From positions 248,001-312,000 of the forward strand of contig JBNOAI010000004.1 of NCBI GenBank assembly GCA_050283925.1: 64,000 nt of DNA, in the 5' to 3' direction. The notes under the pieces are model-generated. The model was not told where the DNA came from. It saw only the letters and a program-made list of their open reading frames with translations, and searched no databases. Of this stretch, positions 32,998 through 42,991 are shown in pieces (the first letter of the stretch is position 1; each line of letters starts with the position of its first letter). Source of the stretch: ZC4RG25 sp023428365. Lineage in GTDB: Bacteria; Pseudomonadota; Alphaproteobacteria; Rhizobiales; Hyphomicrobiaceae. A program made the translations under genes and the position numbers.

Positions 32998-34260
32998 GTG
33001 GCCACATTTCTCACAGTCGTGATGATCGTGCTCCTCATGGTGGGAGTGCCGGTCCCGTTTGCTCTGATGCTCACAGGCATCGGTGCAGTCCTGACTTTCG
33101 GTTCGACGTCTCTGACAACGGCGGCGCAGGCACAATTCGCCAATCTCGACAGTTTCGTTTTGCTTGCCATTCCCTTCTTCATTCTTGCCGCGAACATCAT
33201 GGTGCGCGGAAAGCTCGCCGAATATCTGTTTGACGTCATGCACGCGCTTGCCCGTCCTGTCGCGGGCGGCGCTGCCGTCGGTGGAGCGGTGGCATCGGCG
33301 CTGTTCAGCGCGATGAGCGGTTCCTCTGTGGCCTCGGCCGCCGCGCTTGGACGCGTAACAATTCCGCAGCTCGATCGTCTTGGCTATCCGCGCGTGTTCT
33401 CCACCGGATTGATGGCTGCGGGGGGTGCGCTTGGCAACCTGATCCCTCCCAGCATCGTATTCGTCGTTTACGCTGCGATGGCGCAGGTCTCGGTGGCCGA
33501 CCTGTTCATCGCAGGTACCATTCCCGGCATAATGCTGGCGGGAATGTTGGCATTGGTCTCTTGGTACTACGCAAAAAAGAACGGTTGGAATCCGCCGGAA
33601 CGGTTCTCATTGCAGCTGCTGCTGGGATCATTCGTAAAGGCGTTTCCAGCTCTGCTGATGATCGTCATTATTCTCGGCGGTATCTATTCCGGCTGGTTCA
33701 CGCCGACTGAAGCGGCGGCCATATCTGCTGTTTACGGAATATTCGTTGGCCTCTTCGTGTATCGGACGCTGACGTTGGGAGATCTGCCCACAATCTTCGT
33801 GCAGAGCGCGAAGATTACCGGCTCGATGCTGTTCATTCTGGCGACGTCGGTTTTCATCGGAATGCTGGCCACCATGGCCGGCATCCCGGAGGCGATTTTC
33901 GAGCAGGTGCGTGCTTATGATCTCAGTGCCTGGCAGTTCTTGCTGCTGATCAACGTGATCCTTCTGGTGCTCGGCACATTCCTGGATGGGTTGACGATCC
34001 TCGTCGTGCTGACGCCGATCCTTCTACCCTCGGTAAAGGCACTGGGCATCGATCTCATCCACTTCGCCGTCATCCTCACGCTCAACATCGAGATCGCTGG
34101 CATCACGCCGCCGGTCGGCATGAATCTGTTCGTTATCAGCGCCGTTTCCAAGACGCCGCTGGACGTGGTTTTCCGCGGCTCTGTGCTGTTCACCGCGGTC
34201 ATGATTATCGGCCTGATCATCGTCACTTACGTCCCAGGAATTTCATTGTTTGCTCTCTGA
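32998..34260 (+). CDS. TRAP transporter large permease DctM, system 1
   Basis: 420 residues with about 12 hydrophobic segments. GTG start at 32998 with GAGGT upstream. Conserved segments such as SGSSVASAAALG and ITPPVGMNLFVI mark DctM. Catalyses sodium-coupled solute uptake with DctP and DctQ. Confidence 0.95.
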   Translation: MATFLTVVMIVLLMVGVPVPFALMLTGIGAVLTFGSTSLTTAAQAQFANLDSFVLLAIPFFILAANIMVRGKLAEYLFDVMHALARPVAGGAAVGGAVASALFSAMSGSSVASAAALGRVTIPQLDRLGYPRVFSTGLMAAGGALGNLIPPSIVFVVYAAMAQVSVADLFIAGTIPGIMLAGMLALVSWYYAKKNGWNPPERFSLQLLLGSFVKAFPALLMIVIILGGIYSGWFTPTEAAAISAVYGIFVGLFVYRTLTLGDLPTIFVQSAKITGSMLFILATSVFIGMLATMAGIPEAIFEQVRAYDLSAWQFLLLINVILLVLGTFLDGLTILVVLTPILLPSVKALGIDLIHFAVILTLNIEIAGITPPVGMNLFVISAVSKTPLDVVFRGSVLFTAVMIIGLIIVTYVPGISLFAL

Positions 34261-34271
34261 AGGAGACCGTC

Positions 34272-34964
34272 ATGCATCCCGAATACATCGAAGCCTTTAC
34301 GCGTCGCGTTACCATTGATCCGCGTACGACCGCGCTGATTCCGGTTGATCTGCAATACGCTTCTGGCAGCCGGAACCATGGTCTCGGCGCATTGCTGGCG
34401 AGCCAGGGCAAGCTTGAGGACGCGCGCTATCGTTTTGACCGCATCGAAAAGCTGGTCATCCCGAACACGAAGCGCCTTCTCGACGTCTGGCGCGCGGCGG
34501 GCGCACGCGTGATCTACGTGACGCTTGGTTGCGAATTGCCGGACTATGCCGATGCTGCACCCAGCACGCGCGCGTTCTTCACGGCGACCCGAAATACAGT
34601 CGGAAACCGCGAGCATGAAATCGTCGACGAAATCAAACCGCAACCTGGCGAACTCGTAATCAACAAGCGCACCCAGGGCGCCTTCGCATCGTCGGGCATC
34701 GAATCTGCTCTGCGTGGACTTGGCATCGAAAACATCATTGTCACCGGCGTTTCAACAAATAACTGCGTCGAAACAACTGCGCGCGAGGCGTCCGACCGCG
34801 GCTTTGGCGTAGTGATGGTGTCCGACGCAACCGGAACCTGCAGTGACGAAATGCAGAATGCGACGCTGAAGGGCTTTTCGCGCCTTTGGGGGCGTGTGGC
34901 GTCAACGGACGAAATCATCGCAGAATTTCAAGCCGGTCGTCAGCTTGGCGTCGCGGCCGAGTGA
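34272..34964 (+). CDS. Isochorismatase-family amidohydrolase, copy 2
   Basis: 230 residues. Triad: Asp in IPVDLQYA, Lys in VINKRTQGAF and Cys in TGVSTNNCVETT. The Asn-Asn-Cys context (rather than Ser-Gly-Cys or Ser-Asn-Cys) and a longer N-terminal half set it apart from the other two copies, so it probably has a different substrate. Directly follows the TRAP genes (11 bases). Confidence 0.92.
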   Translation: MHPEYIEAFTRRVTIDPRTTALIPVDLQYASGSRNHGLGALLASQGKLEDARYRFDRIEKLVIPNTKRLLDVWRAAGARVIYVTLGCELPDYADAAPSTRAFFTATRNTVGNREHEIVDEIKPQPGELVINKRTQGAFASSGIESALRGLGIENIIVTGVSTNNCVETTAREASDRGFGVVMVSDATGTCSDEMQNATLKGFSRLWGRVASTDEIIAEFQAGRQLGVAAE

Positions 34965-35005
34965 GCAGCCGGCGATAAGGCAGAATTGGAATTCGGGAGT
35001 ACGCA

Positions 35006-36253
35006 ATGAGCAATGCGACAGCGACAGCTGCCGGCCGATCGGGACCCTTGTCCGACATCAGGGTGATCGAGATGGGGCAGCTTCTCGCCGGTCCGTTCTG
35101 TGGTCAGCTGCTGGCTGATTTCGGAGCGGAAGTCATCAAGATCGAGCAGCCGGGGATTGGCGATCCGATGCGCGAATGGGGCCGGGAGAAACCCCAGGGC
35201 GTTTCGCTGTGGTGGCCGGTCGTCGCGCGCAACAAGAAATCGATCGAGCTTAATGCACGCGAGCCGGAAGGGCAGAGGCTCGTGCGCGAGTTGGTCGCGA
35301 AGTCGGACATTCTCATCGAGAATTTCCGTCCGGGCACGATGGAGAAATGGGGGCTGGGGTACGAGGAGCTCTCCAAGATCAATCCGAAGCTCGTTATGAT
35401 CCGGGTTTCCGGTTACGGGCAGACCGGCCCCTATGCGGGAAAGGCTGGTTACGGTTCAATTGGCGAAGCGATGGGAGGCCTGCGCTATGTCGTCGGCGAT
35501 CCTTCCAGTCCGCCAAGCCGCATGGGTATCTCCATCGGCGACACGCTGGCCGCGACGTTCGCCTGCATCGGCGGGCTGATGGCCTTGCATGCGCGCGAAC
35601 GGCTTGGCCACGGTCAGGTTGTCGACAGCGCAATCTATGAAGCCGTGCTTGCGGTCATGGAAAGCCTGATTACCGAATACGACCAGACCGGCTATGTCCG
35701 CGAACGTACCGGGGCGATCCTGCCGTTTGTCGCTCCATCCAACGTCTATCCGACCAAGGATGGCGTGTTCGTCCTGATTGCGGCAAACCAGGACGGCGTT
35801 TTCCGCCGTCTTGCCGAAGCCATGGGACGCCCGGAATTGGGGACTGATCCTCGTTTCGCCACGCATACCGCACGCGGAGAACGGCAAGCGGAACTTGACG
35901 CGCTTATTTCGGAATGGACAGGAGGCTTCGGGCGCGAGGAACTTGGAGCGAAATTGGATGCAGCCGGTGTTCCGCGCGGGGATATCTACCGCGCTCCCGA
36001 AATGCTGGCTGACGCTCATTTCCAGGCTCGTCGCGCCATCGTCGATGTTCTCCATCCCCGGCTTGGCAAACTGCGCATGCAGAATGTCGTACCAAAACTG
36101 TCGGCAACACCCGGCGCGATCCAGGATGTCGGCCCTGAGCTGGGGCAACATAACGCCGAAGTTTTCCAGCAGCTCCTCGGTATTGACGATGCGCGGCTCG
36201 CTGCTCTTCGCAAGGGCGGCGTGATCGGCAACACCTTCGACCGTGTCGCCTAA
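35006..36253 (+). CDS. CaiB/BaiF (class III) CoA-transferase, copy 3
   Basis: 415 residues. N-terminal SDIRVIEMGQLLAGPFCGQL and the presumed catalytic Asp in GISIGDTLAATFACIGG. Followed after one base by an HMG-CoA lyase-type gene; CaiB plus HMG-CoA-lyase pairs are common in pathways that activate and cleave branched hydroxy acids. The substrate is unknown. Confidence 0.95.
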   Translation: MSNATATAAGRSGPLSDIRVIEMGQLLAGPFCGQLLADFGAEVIKIEQPGIGDPMREWGREKPQGVSLWWPVVARNKKSIELNAREPEGQRLVRELVAKSDILIENFRPGTMEKWGLGYEELSKINPKLVMIRVSGYGQTGPYAGKAGYGSIGEAMGGLRYVVGDPSSPPSRMGISIGDTLAATFACIGGLMALHARERLGHGQVVDSAIYEAVLAVMESLITEYDQTGYVRERTGAILPFVAPSNVYPTKDGVFVLIAANQDGVFRRLAEAMGRPELGTDPRFATHTARGERQAELDALISEWTGGFGREELGAKLDAAGVPRGDIYRAPEMLADAHFQARRAIVDVLHPRLGKLRMQNVVPKLSATPGAIQDVGPELGQHNAEVFQQLLGIDDARLAALRKGGVIGNTFDRVA

Positions 36254-36254
36254 G

Positions 36255-37199
36255 ATGGCTATTAGTGCGCTCCCCTCGCGTGTCGAGATCGTGGAAGTTT
36301 CGCCGCGCGATGGATTGCAAAACGAGTCGCGATTGGTCTCGACAGAGCAGAAGCTGGCTCTGATTGAGCGGCTGGTCGCTGCCGGCGCGCGTCGCATCGA
36401 AGCAACGAGCTTTGTGAACCCCGCGCGCGTTCCGCAAATGGCCGACGCGGAAAAGCTGATGGAGACGTTACGCGGCCGGTATTCCGGTGTGAGTTTTTCT
36501 GGACTCGTCCTAAATGCTCGTGGGGCGCAGCGTGCGGTTGCCGTCGGCTGCCAGGAGCTGACTTACGTCGTCGTCGCCAGTGAAACTCTCAGTCTGCGCA
36601 ATCAGGGACGCGGCGTGGCCGAGATAGTGGCGGGTTGGGGTGAGATTGCTCGTATCGGACGAGCGGCGGGGCTGCGCTGCAACGTGCTGATTGCAGCAGC
36701 TTTCGGCTGCCCGTTCGAGGGAGAGGTCGACGCAGAAAAGGTTCTGGATCTGGTAAGCCGCGTCTCGGAAGTCGGTGGTGATGAGATCGGTCTCGCGGAC
36801 ACCATCGGCGTGGCAACGCCCGTTCACGTGGCGACGCTTTTTTCCTCGGTGAGCCGACGCGTCCCCGGAATGCCGTTACGTGCGCATTTTCACGATACGC
36901 GGAATACCGGCATAGCGAATGCCGTTGCGGCCCTCAGTGTCGGAGTCAACATCCTGGATGCGAGCGTGGGTGGCATCGGCGGCTGCCCGTTTGCACCACG
37001 CGCGACGGGAAACGTTCCGGCCGAGGATCTCGTCTACACCCTTGATCGGATGGGCGTAGTAACCGGGTTTGACGGACCCGCGCTCGCTGAAATGGATGCC
37101 TGGCTTGCTGATCTGCTCGGCCATGCCGTGCCGGGTTCACTGGGCAAAGCGGGCTGGTTCGGGAAGCCGGGGCCACAAGAAGTGTGTTCCGGCGGCTGA
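36255..37199 (+). CDS. HMG-CoA lyase-family protein
   Basis: 314 residues, TIM-barrel HMGL-like lyase. VSPRDGLQNE near the N-terminus supplies the catalytic Arg-Asp, AHFHDTRNTG the metal-binding His pair, and GGIGGCPFAP the conserved Cys loop. It cleaves 3-hydroxy-3-methylglutaryl-CoA or a similar tertiary hydroxyacyl-CoA into acetyl-CoA and a keto product. ATG 36255 is preferred; GTG 36243 would overlap the CoA-transferase. Last gene of the plus-strand module. Confidence 0.93.
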   Translation: MAISALPSRVEIVEVSPRDGLQNESRLVSTEQKLALIERLVAAGARRIEATSFVNPARVPQMADAEKLMETLRGRYSGVSFSGLVLNARGAQRAVAVGCQELTYVVVASETLSLRNQGRGVAEIVAGWGEIARIGRAAGLRCNVLIAAAFGCPFEGEVDAEKVLDLVSRVSEVGGDEIGLADTIGVATPVHVATLFSSVSRRVPGMPLRAHFHDTRNTGIANAVAALSVGVNILDASVGGIGGCPFAPRATGNVPAEDLVYTLDRMGVVTGFDGPALAEMDAWLADLLGHAVPGSLGKAGWFGKPGPQEVCSGG

Positions 37200-37320
37200 T
37201 CTCCCTCATCACGCGGATGGAGTGATGCGCGGCTGCCGAAAGAAATCGTCGGCCAGCGCTTTCACGCCCGAAATCACGCTCGCAGATTGTCGTGAGATAA
37301 TGAACGTCGTCAGACGATCT

Positions 37321-38010
37321 CTACGCGCTGATTGCTCGACCTTTGAGATAGGCGAGCACGTCGTCTACCGAAACTACATCGGCAAACTGGCGATCCATAT
37401 CGAAGAGACTGATCGCGTGCGAGATGGGAATGCGATCGAAGACCGCCTCTTGCGGCACGATAGTGCGGAAATTGTAAGACGATGCGTCGAAGACTGTTGC
37501 GCGGACGCAGTTGCTGGTTGCGCCACCGGTGACGATCACGGTGTCGATGCCGCGATCGACGAGATAGCCGAGCAGCGGCGTGCCATGGAATGCGCTGGGC
37601 TTCTTCTTGACGAATACAATATCGCCCGGCCCGGGCTTTAGTTCATCAACCAGCTCTGCGCCTTTGGTGTCTGCCAGATACCAATGTTCGCTCTGCAGAA
37701 GATCGCGTTTGCGGCCGTAGACACCGATATCGCTGCCGGATGGATCGAGCTCTACGCGCGTGAAAAAGCAGGGGACGCCGTGATCCTGAGCCGCTGCGAC
37801 AACATTCGCGATCGCGCCGACGGCCTCGCGTCCTTCCGGTCCACAATTTGAGGGCCAGATATCGTCCTGCCCTTCAACGCCGACCATGTATTTCTGCGCG
37901 TCGATGACGATGACGGCAGGCCGCGTGCCGAATCCCATGCGCCGGCCGAACCGTCCGCGCGCAATGACGGCGCGATCTTGCGCTGTCAGGAATTGATCCC
38001 ACGGCTTCAT
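37321..38010 (-). CDS. Isochorismatase-family amidohydrolase, copy 3
   Basis: 229 residues. Triad: Asp in VIVIDAQKYMVG, Lys in VFVKKKPSAF and Cys in TGGATSNCVRAT. The FHGTPLLGYLVDRGIDTVI stretch parallels copy 1 (FFGTPLVSYLIKSQIDTVI), so these two are close relatives placed in the two opposing modules. Its start overlaps the CoA-transferase stop by ATGA. Last gene of the minus-strand module, convergent with the HMG-CoA lyase across about 120 bases. Confidence 0.92.
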   Translation of the reverse strand: MKPWDQFLTAQDRAVIARGRFGRRMGFGTRPAVIVIDAQKYMVGVEGQDDIWPSNCGPEGREAVGAIANVVAAAQDHGVPCFFTRVELDPSGSDIGVYGRKRDLLQSEHWYLADTKGAELVDELKPGPGDIVFVKKKPSAFHGTPLLGYLVDRGIDTVIVTGGATSNCVRATVFDASSYNFRTIVPQEAVFDRIPISHAISLFDMDRQFADVVSVDDVLAYLKGRAISA

Positions 38011-39209
38011 TTCGCCGCCTCCCTGAGTTTCCCAGCCTTGCGCAACTCGTCGAGAATTTCCTCGCGATGCTGATCGATGTGCCCACCGGTGAAGCGGATG
38101 CTGCCCGGCGTGCGCGACAGGCGCGGGAAGACATTCTGCATTCGCACCTGGCCGAAATCCTCATCCGGTACGGTCGCAATCGATGCCCGCGCCTTGAATT
38201 GAGGATCCTCGAAAATCTGGGCGATATCATAAATCGGAGCGATGGCTGCTTCGACTTTCTCGAAGGTCTCGATCACCTCGTCGAGATCGTGCTGCGCGAT
38301 CCAGCCGCCGACGATCTCGTCGATGGCGGCGACGTGCTTGACGCGGTCGGCGTTGGTCTGGAAGCGCGGATCATCGGCAGTGCCCGGCCCGCCGGTCAGC
38401 TCTAGGACGCGCCGAACGATGCTGGGAGAGGCCGCCGACAAGGCGACCCAACGGCCGTCGCGTGTGCGGTAAGCATTGCGCGGCGCATTATTGACCGAGC
38501 GGTTGCCTGTGCGGTTTTGGATGATGCCGAGCTGATCGTAGATGATCGGTTGCGGACCGAGCAGCGCAAAGATCGGCTCATAGATCGACAGATCGATGTA
38601 TTGCCCCTTGCCGCTGCCGCGAACGTCGCGTTCGTAGATGGCAAACATCGCCGAAAAGCATCCGAAATAGGCTGCGATGCCATCTGCTAATCCGAATGGC
38701 GGCAGCGTTGGTGGCCCATCCGGTTCGCCGGTGATGTGAGCGAATCCCGACATGGCTTCGGCCAGCGTACCGAAACCCGCGCGACGGCTATATGGACCCG
38801 TCTGCCCGAAGCCAGTTACGCGCACCATGACGAGGCGGGGATGGATCTCTGAAAGAACATCCCATCCCAAACCCCAGCTTTCGAGCGTTCCCGTGCGGAA
38901 GTTCTCGACCAGCACATCGGCTTCCGAAACTAGGGCCTTGAAAATCTCTGCGTCGGCTGCGGCCTTCAGATCGAGCGCGATACAGCGCTTATTACGCCCC
39001 GACGTTTTCCACCACAAGCCTTGCCCGTCTTTGCGTGCTCCCATGTGGCGTAGCGGATCGCCTTTGGGATGCTCGATCTTGATGACGTCGGCGCCGAAAT
39101 CGCCCATGAGCGTTGAGATGATCGGACCGGCGAACAGCGTCGCGCAGTCGATCACCCGCAGTCCCTTCAGCGGACCGTCAACCTGCGCGCCAGTGGACGC
39201 ATCTGTCAT
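38007..39209 (-). CDS. CaiB/BaiF (class III) CoA-transferase, copy 4
   Basis: 400 residues. N-terminal KGLRVIDCATLFAGPIISTL and presumed catalytic Asp in FGLADGIAAYFG. The ATG at 39209 has AGGAG upstream; an open frame 49 codons longer enters the lyase gene and is rejected. One base separates it from the upstream lyase gene stop. Probably activates or exchanges the acid cleaved by that lyase. Confidence 0.94.
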   Translation of the reverse strand: MTDASTGAQVDGPLKGLRVIDCATLFAGPIISTLMGDFGADVIKIEHPKGDPLRHMGARKDGQGLWWKTSGRNKRCIALDLKAAADAEIFKALVSEADVLVENFRTGTLESWGLGWDVLSEIHPRLVMVRVTGFGQTGPYSRRAGFGTLAEAMSGFAHITGEPDGPPTLPPFGLADGIAAYFGCFSAMFAIYERDVRGSGKGQYIDLSIYEPIFALLGPQPIIYDQLGIIQNRTGNRSVNNAPRNAYRTRDGRWVALSAASPSIVRRVLELTGGPGTADDPRFQTNADRVKHVAAIDEIVGGWIAQHDLDEVIETFEKVEAAIAPIYDIAQIFEDPQFKARASIATVPDEDFGQVRMQNVFPRLSRTPGSIRFTGGHIDQHREEILDELRKAGKLREAAK

Positions 39210-39210
39210 G

Positions 39211-40098
39211 TCAAACTCCTGTAGGTGGAACGAGGCCGAGACGCTGCGCGAGTGCGATGATCGCCTCTGCGCGCGCGATGAACGGACCGTCGACCATTTG
39301 TCCATCGACCATGAACGCACCACGCCCAGCGGCTTCGGCCTCGCGTGTCGCGACAATAACTTTCAGGGCCCACGCAATCTGAGCGTCGCTCGGCCGGAAT
39401 ACGTCATTTGCCAGCGCGATTTGCCTGGGATGGACGCAACTCTTGCCGGCAAAGCCGAGCCGGAGCGCCCCTCTGGCTTCCTCAGTAAATCCATCGGGAT
39501 TATCGAGACCCACAAACGCGCCGTCGTAGGCATCGATACCGGCTTCGGCGGCTGCGAGGCGTACTGCGAAACGCACTTGGTCAAGCGTCGTTGCCTGACC
39601 GCGATCTATTCCATAGGGCTCGAAGAGATCGCCAAAGCCGATCTGCAATCCCATCACGCGGGCATCGGCTGCTGCGATCTCCGCTGCGCACCGTAGCCCG
39701 CGCGGGGACTCGATGTTGGCCAGGATGCCGATGCGCTTGGGTAGTTTGCGTTCGCGCTCGAACCGTTCGAGGCGGTCTACGACCGTTGTGATGTCCGCCG
39801 CGGATTCGGCCTTGGGCAGGTTGACGATATCGAGACCTGGTCGTGCGACAGCCTCAAGATCGGCTTCGAAGTGCTCGGTCGCAATACCGTTAACACGAAC
39901 GATGATGGACTTATTCGTGCCCGTTCCTAGACGATCCAGAAACTCCCCCACAAGCTCGCGCGCCTGCTGTTTATTGCGCGCAATAACGGCGTCCTCGAGG
40001 TCGATTGAAATCGCGTCGGCATCGGATGCCAGTGCCTTGTCGAATAGCTCTGGACGCGATCCCGGAACGAACAATTTGCTGCGCATCATGCCTTTCAT
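39211..40098 (-). CDS. HpcH/HpaI (CitE-like) CoA-ester lyase
   Basis: 295 residues. KLFVPGSRPELFDKALASD at the N-terminus, then Glu in ANIESPRG and Asp in IGFGDLFEPYGI as Mg ligands, and GKSCVHPRQI near the end, all typical of CitE-like, malyl-CoA or citramalyl-CoA lyases. It would cleave a beta-hydroxyacyl-CoA to acetyl-CoA or propionyl-CoA plus an oxo acid. Start is one of several ATGs (40098, 40089, 40086). Lies between the TRAP genes and the CoA-transferase. Confidence 0.91.
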   Translation of the reverse strand: MKGMMRSKLFVPGSRPELFDKALASDADAISIDLEDAVIARNKQQARELVGEFLDRLGTGTNKSIIVRVNGIATEHFEADLEAVARPGLDIVNLPKAESAADITTVVDRLERFERERKLPKRIGILANIESPRGLRCAAEIAAADARVMGLQIGFGDLFEPYGIDRGQATTLDQVRFAVRLAAAEAGIDAYDGAFVGLDNPDGFTEEARGALRLGFAGKSCVHPRQIALANDVFRPSDAQIAWALKVIVATREAEAAGRGAFMVDGQMVDGPFIARAEAIIALAQRLGLVPPTGV

Positions 40099-40106
40099 TG
40101 GCGAAG

Positions 40107-40601
40107 TCACTCGGGCACCGCAGCATGGTGAGAAGCAGGAACAGCCTTTGGGCTGACGATAGCTTCGATTCCGAACAGCACCATCAGACCACCGGCGAAC
40201 GGAAGGCACAGATACGGAAAGCTCATCGGGATCTCGCTGGCCGTGGCCAGCTGATCATGGGCGAGTTCGACAAGGACGGAGCCTTGCACCACGAGTAGAA
40301 GCCCAATGACGATCGCAGCCATCGCGGGCAACAGATGGATACCCGGCAGCTTTGCCTGGAATTGACCGACGAAATCCATGCGGAAGTGGGCAGCCTTGCG
40401 TACGGCCATGGCCGCGCCGCACATCGCCGACCAGATCATCATGAAGCGCGACAGCTCTTCGCCAGAGCTGAGCGCGCTGTTGAACAGCGCGCGGTCTACG
40501 ATGTTGGCGCACACCATGGCGGTCATGCCGATCATGGTGGCAACGCCGATCCACAGCGCGATGCGATACAGAACATCGCAAACCCGGTTGAGAATTTGCA
40601 T
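40107..40601 (-). CDS. TRAP transporter small permease DctQ, system 2
   Basis: 164 residues, four transmembrane segments, with the GEELSRFMMIWSAMCGAAMA motif of DctQ. Two bases after dctM. The gene order here is P-M-Q, unlike P-Q-M in system 1. Confidence 0.92.
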   Translation of the reverse strand: MQILNRVCDVLYRIALWIGVATMIGMTAMVCANIVDRALFNSALSSGEELSRFMMIWSAMCGAAMAVRKAAHFRMDFVGQFQAKLPGIHLLPAMAAIVIGLLLVVQGSVLVELAHDQLATASEIPMSFPYLCLPFAGGLMVLFGIEAIVSPKAVPASHHAAVPE

Positions 40602-40603
40602 GT

Positions 40604-41884
40604 TTACCTCAGCAAATCAGGGACAATGGTGGTGATCCAAGGCACCAGCGCGATCACCACGAGCGACAGCAGCAGGACGCCGAGATACGGCATGAACGCA
40701 CGGCTGACCCGGCCCATGCCGACACCGGCGATATCCGCCGAGAGCAACAGTCCGATGCCGATCGGTGGAAGAAAGATGCCGACGCCGACAGCTCCGATCG
40801 CCAGGATGCTGTAATGCAGTGAATCGATGCCCGTGGTCTGCGCAACAGGAAGCAGGATCGGCATCAGCACGATGAGTGCGGGCAGCCCTTCCAGAAATAC
40901 GCCGGCGAGAAGGAAGACCACGGTGCTCAACAACAGGAAGACGGTCACACCGCCACCGATACTGGTCATCAGGTTCGAGATGCCTGCGGGAACCTGCTGG
41001 CTAGCAAGGATCCACGAAAACGTCGTGGCCAAGCCGATAAGTGCCAGTGCGGCGCCGGTAAGCACGACAGTCCGCTCGAACACGTCGCCGAGTCCGCGCC
41101 AGTCGACCTCTTTATAAATGAATACGCTGACCACGACGGCGTAGAGCGCACCAACCGCAGCAATTTCCGTCGGTGTAGCAATGCCGGCGATGATGCCGCC
41201 GAAGATGATGACAGGCATCAGCATCGCCAGCGTGGATTCTTTGACGGCTTTGAATACCTTTGCGCGCGATGCCTTTTCTTCGCTCGGCGGAAGGATGCCG
41301 CGGCGGGCCTGCCAGTACACCAGCACCATCAATCCGAACGCCATCACCGCGGAGGGCAGAAATCCGGCCAGGAATAGATCCCCGATCGAGATATTCACGA
41401 GGCTGCCGAGCACCACCATCATGATGCATGGCGGGATGAGCACGCCCATCGACGACGCCGCAGCAACGATAGCCGCAGCCTGTGCGGGCGTGTAGCCCGC
41501 CCGGCGCATCGCCGGAATCAGCGTCGAGCCGATTGCAGAAATATCAGCGGTGGTCGAACCGGAGATTCCCGAAAAGAACACTTCGGCGACCATGACGACC
41601 ATCGCGAGGCCACCACGGATATGTCCGACCAGCGCCTTGGCGAGTGCGACGAGGCGTGCCGAGATACCGCCCACGTCCATCAACAACCCGGCGAAGATAA
41701 AGAATGGCACTGCCATGAGCGGGAATGAATCGATGCCGGAAAACAGTCGCTGGGCGACAAGCGCCAGCGGCAGATTTCCTTCCGCCATCAGGAAGGCGAT
41801 GGAGGCGAGGCCCATTGCAAACGCAATGGGCACGCCAATCACCACAAAGCCAAGGAAAGTGGCAACGAGCAGACCGATCAACAT
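40604..41884 (-). CDS. TRAP transporter large permease DctM, system 2
   Basis: 426 residues with about 12 membrane segments. SGISGSTTADISAIG and FLPPIGIGLLLSAD are DctM hallmarks. Encoded nine bases after the binding-protein gene. Confidence 0.95.
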   Translation of the reverse strand: MLIGLLVATFLGFVVIGVPIAFAMGLASIAFLMAEGNLPLALVAQRLFSGIDSFPLMAVPFFIFAGLLMDVGGISARLVALAKALVGHIRGGLAMVVMVAEVFFSGISGSTTADISAIGSTLIPAMRRAGYTPAQAAAIVAAASSMGVLIPPCIMMVVLGSLVNISIGDLFLAGFLPSAVMAFGLMVLVYWQARRGILPPSEEKASRAKVFKAVKESTLAMLMPVIIFGGIIAGIATPTEIAAVGALYAVVVSVFIYKEVDWRGLGDVFERTVVLTGAALALIGLATTFSWILASQQVPAGISNLMTSIGGGVTVFLLLSTVVFLLAGVFLEGLPALIVLMPILLPVAQTTGIDSLHYSILAIGAVGVGIFLPPIGIGLLLSADIAGVGMGRVSRAFMPYLGVLLLSLVVIALVPWITTIVPDLLR

Positions 41885-41893
41885 GATGGAAAA

Positions 41894-42874
41894 TCACCGC
41901 ATCGCTTGAATTTGAGCGACAGTCTTCTGGTTTTTCACCAGAGACTTGTAGGTTTCGTCCATCGCGGCGATCAGCGGGGCCTTATCGATCGTGCTGACTT
42001 TCACGCCCGCCTTCGTCAGTTCTGCGCTGGCATCGGCGTCGAGCTGTGCTGCAAGATCGCGCATATAGCGGCCACCTTCGCGGCCGGCTTCAAGAACCGC
42101 CTTCTGATGTTCGGCTGACAGCTTCCGCCAGGTCGGCATGGAAACGCCGAACACGAGGGCGGAGTACGTGTGCTCATCGAGCGTGACGAACTTCGCAACT
42201 TCCTGGAGTTTTGAGCTGAGCATCACGTTCGGAGGACATTCGAGCCCGTCGATAACACCCTGCTGAATGGCGGTGTAGACTTCACCCCAGGCCATCTGGA
42301 TCGCATTCGCCTTCAGCGCCTTGAACATGCTGAGGAACACAGGGCCGCCCGCGATGCGGAACTTCAACCCGGCGAAATCCTCGATCTTGGCGACGTCGCG
42401 TTTTGCATTCATGCACGACCGGAAACCGCCGGCGCCCCAGCCAATGCCTTTGATGCCCTTTGGCTCGAGAAGTTTCATCCAGCGGTCGCCGACCTCGCCT
42501 TCGAGCACGCGATCCGCATGTTCCTTCGACGTATAAAGAAAGGGCAGGTCGCTATCGCCGATCTCCGGCGTGATGGCTGTGAGCGTCGAGGTGCCGAAGA
42601 TGTGCGCGTCGACGATGCCCAGCGGCATGCCTTCCATGACTTCGCGTTCCTGGCCGAGCTGGCCGCCCGGGTAGACGTCGAACTTGATTGCGCCTGCCGT
42701 CTTGGCTTCAACGAGTTCCGAAAACTTATGCGCTGCCTTGTCGAATACGGACCCGGCAGCGGTCACGTGATTGAGACGAAGTTTCGTCTGCTGGGCGCGC
42801 AGAATTCCGGGAAAAGAGAAAGTGGCGCCGGTTGCAGCAACGCTCGTTGCCAGGAATTTGCGGCGGGTCGGCAT
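41894..42874 (-). CDS. TRAP transporter substrate-binding protein DctP, system 2
   Basis: 326 residues. Signal sequence MPTRRKFLATSVAATGATFS has a twin-arginine start (RRKFLA), so Tat export is possible. Conserved LKFRIAGGPVFLSMFKAL segment with the substrate-binding Arg and GVIDGLECPPNVM. First gene of the minus-strand module; tandem operator-like repeats lie about 50-90 bases upstream. Confidence 0.94.
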   Translation of the reverse strand: MPTRRKFLATSVAATGATFSFPGILRAQQTKLRLNHVTAAGSVFDKAAHKFSELVEAKTAGAIKFDVYPGGQLGQEREVMEGMPLGIVDAHIFGTSTLTAITPEIGDSDLPFLYTSKEHADRVLEGEVGDRWMKLLEPKGIKGIGWGAGGFRSCMNAKRDVAKIEDFAGLKFRIAGGPVFLSMFKALKANAIQMAWGEVYTAIQQGVIDGLECPPNVMLSSKLQEVAKFVTLDEHTYSALVFGVSMPTWRKLSAEHQKAVLEAGREGGRYMRDLAAQLDADASAELTKAGVKVSTIDKAPLIAAMDETYKSLVKNQKTVAQIQAMR

Positions 42875-42922
42875 GTCGTTGATCCCTACAGAGGTTGTGT
42901 GACGGGCAATCAGCTAATCAAA

Positions 42923-42962
42923 TTTGTAGACACTTTACAATAATTTTGTAGACACTTTACAA
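42923..42962. promoter_or_regulatory. Tandem TTTGTAGACACTTTACAA operator repeats
   Basis: The 18-base element TTTGTAGACACTTTACAA occurs twice, exactly, at 42923-42940 and 42945-42962, a 22-base period. Each copy is a dyad TTGTA...TACAA, the kind of site bound by FCD-type GntR regulators. It lies between the divergent DctP operon and the cyclase gene, and a related CACTTTACA half-site occurs at 44041 upstream of the GntR gene at 44087. Probable operator of that regulator. Confidence 0.65.
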
Positions 42963-42991
42963 AATGACATCGCGATGCCATCGTGATCATC

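Noticed and set aside
37200..37320. Possible small gene or terminator between the convergent modules
   Set aside because: No open frame with a good start and no strong hairpin with a T run could be supported in this 121-base gap.
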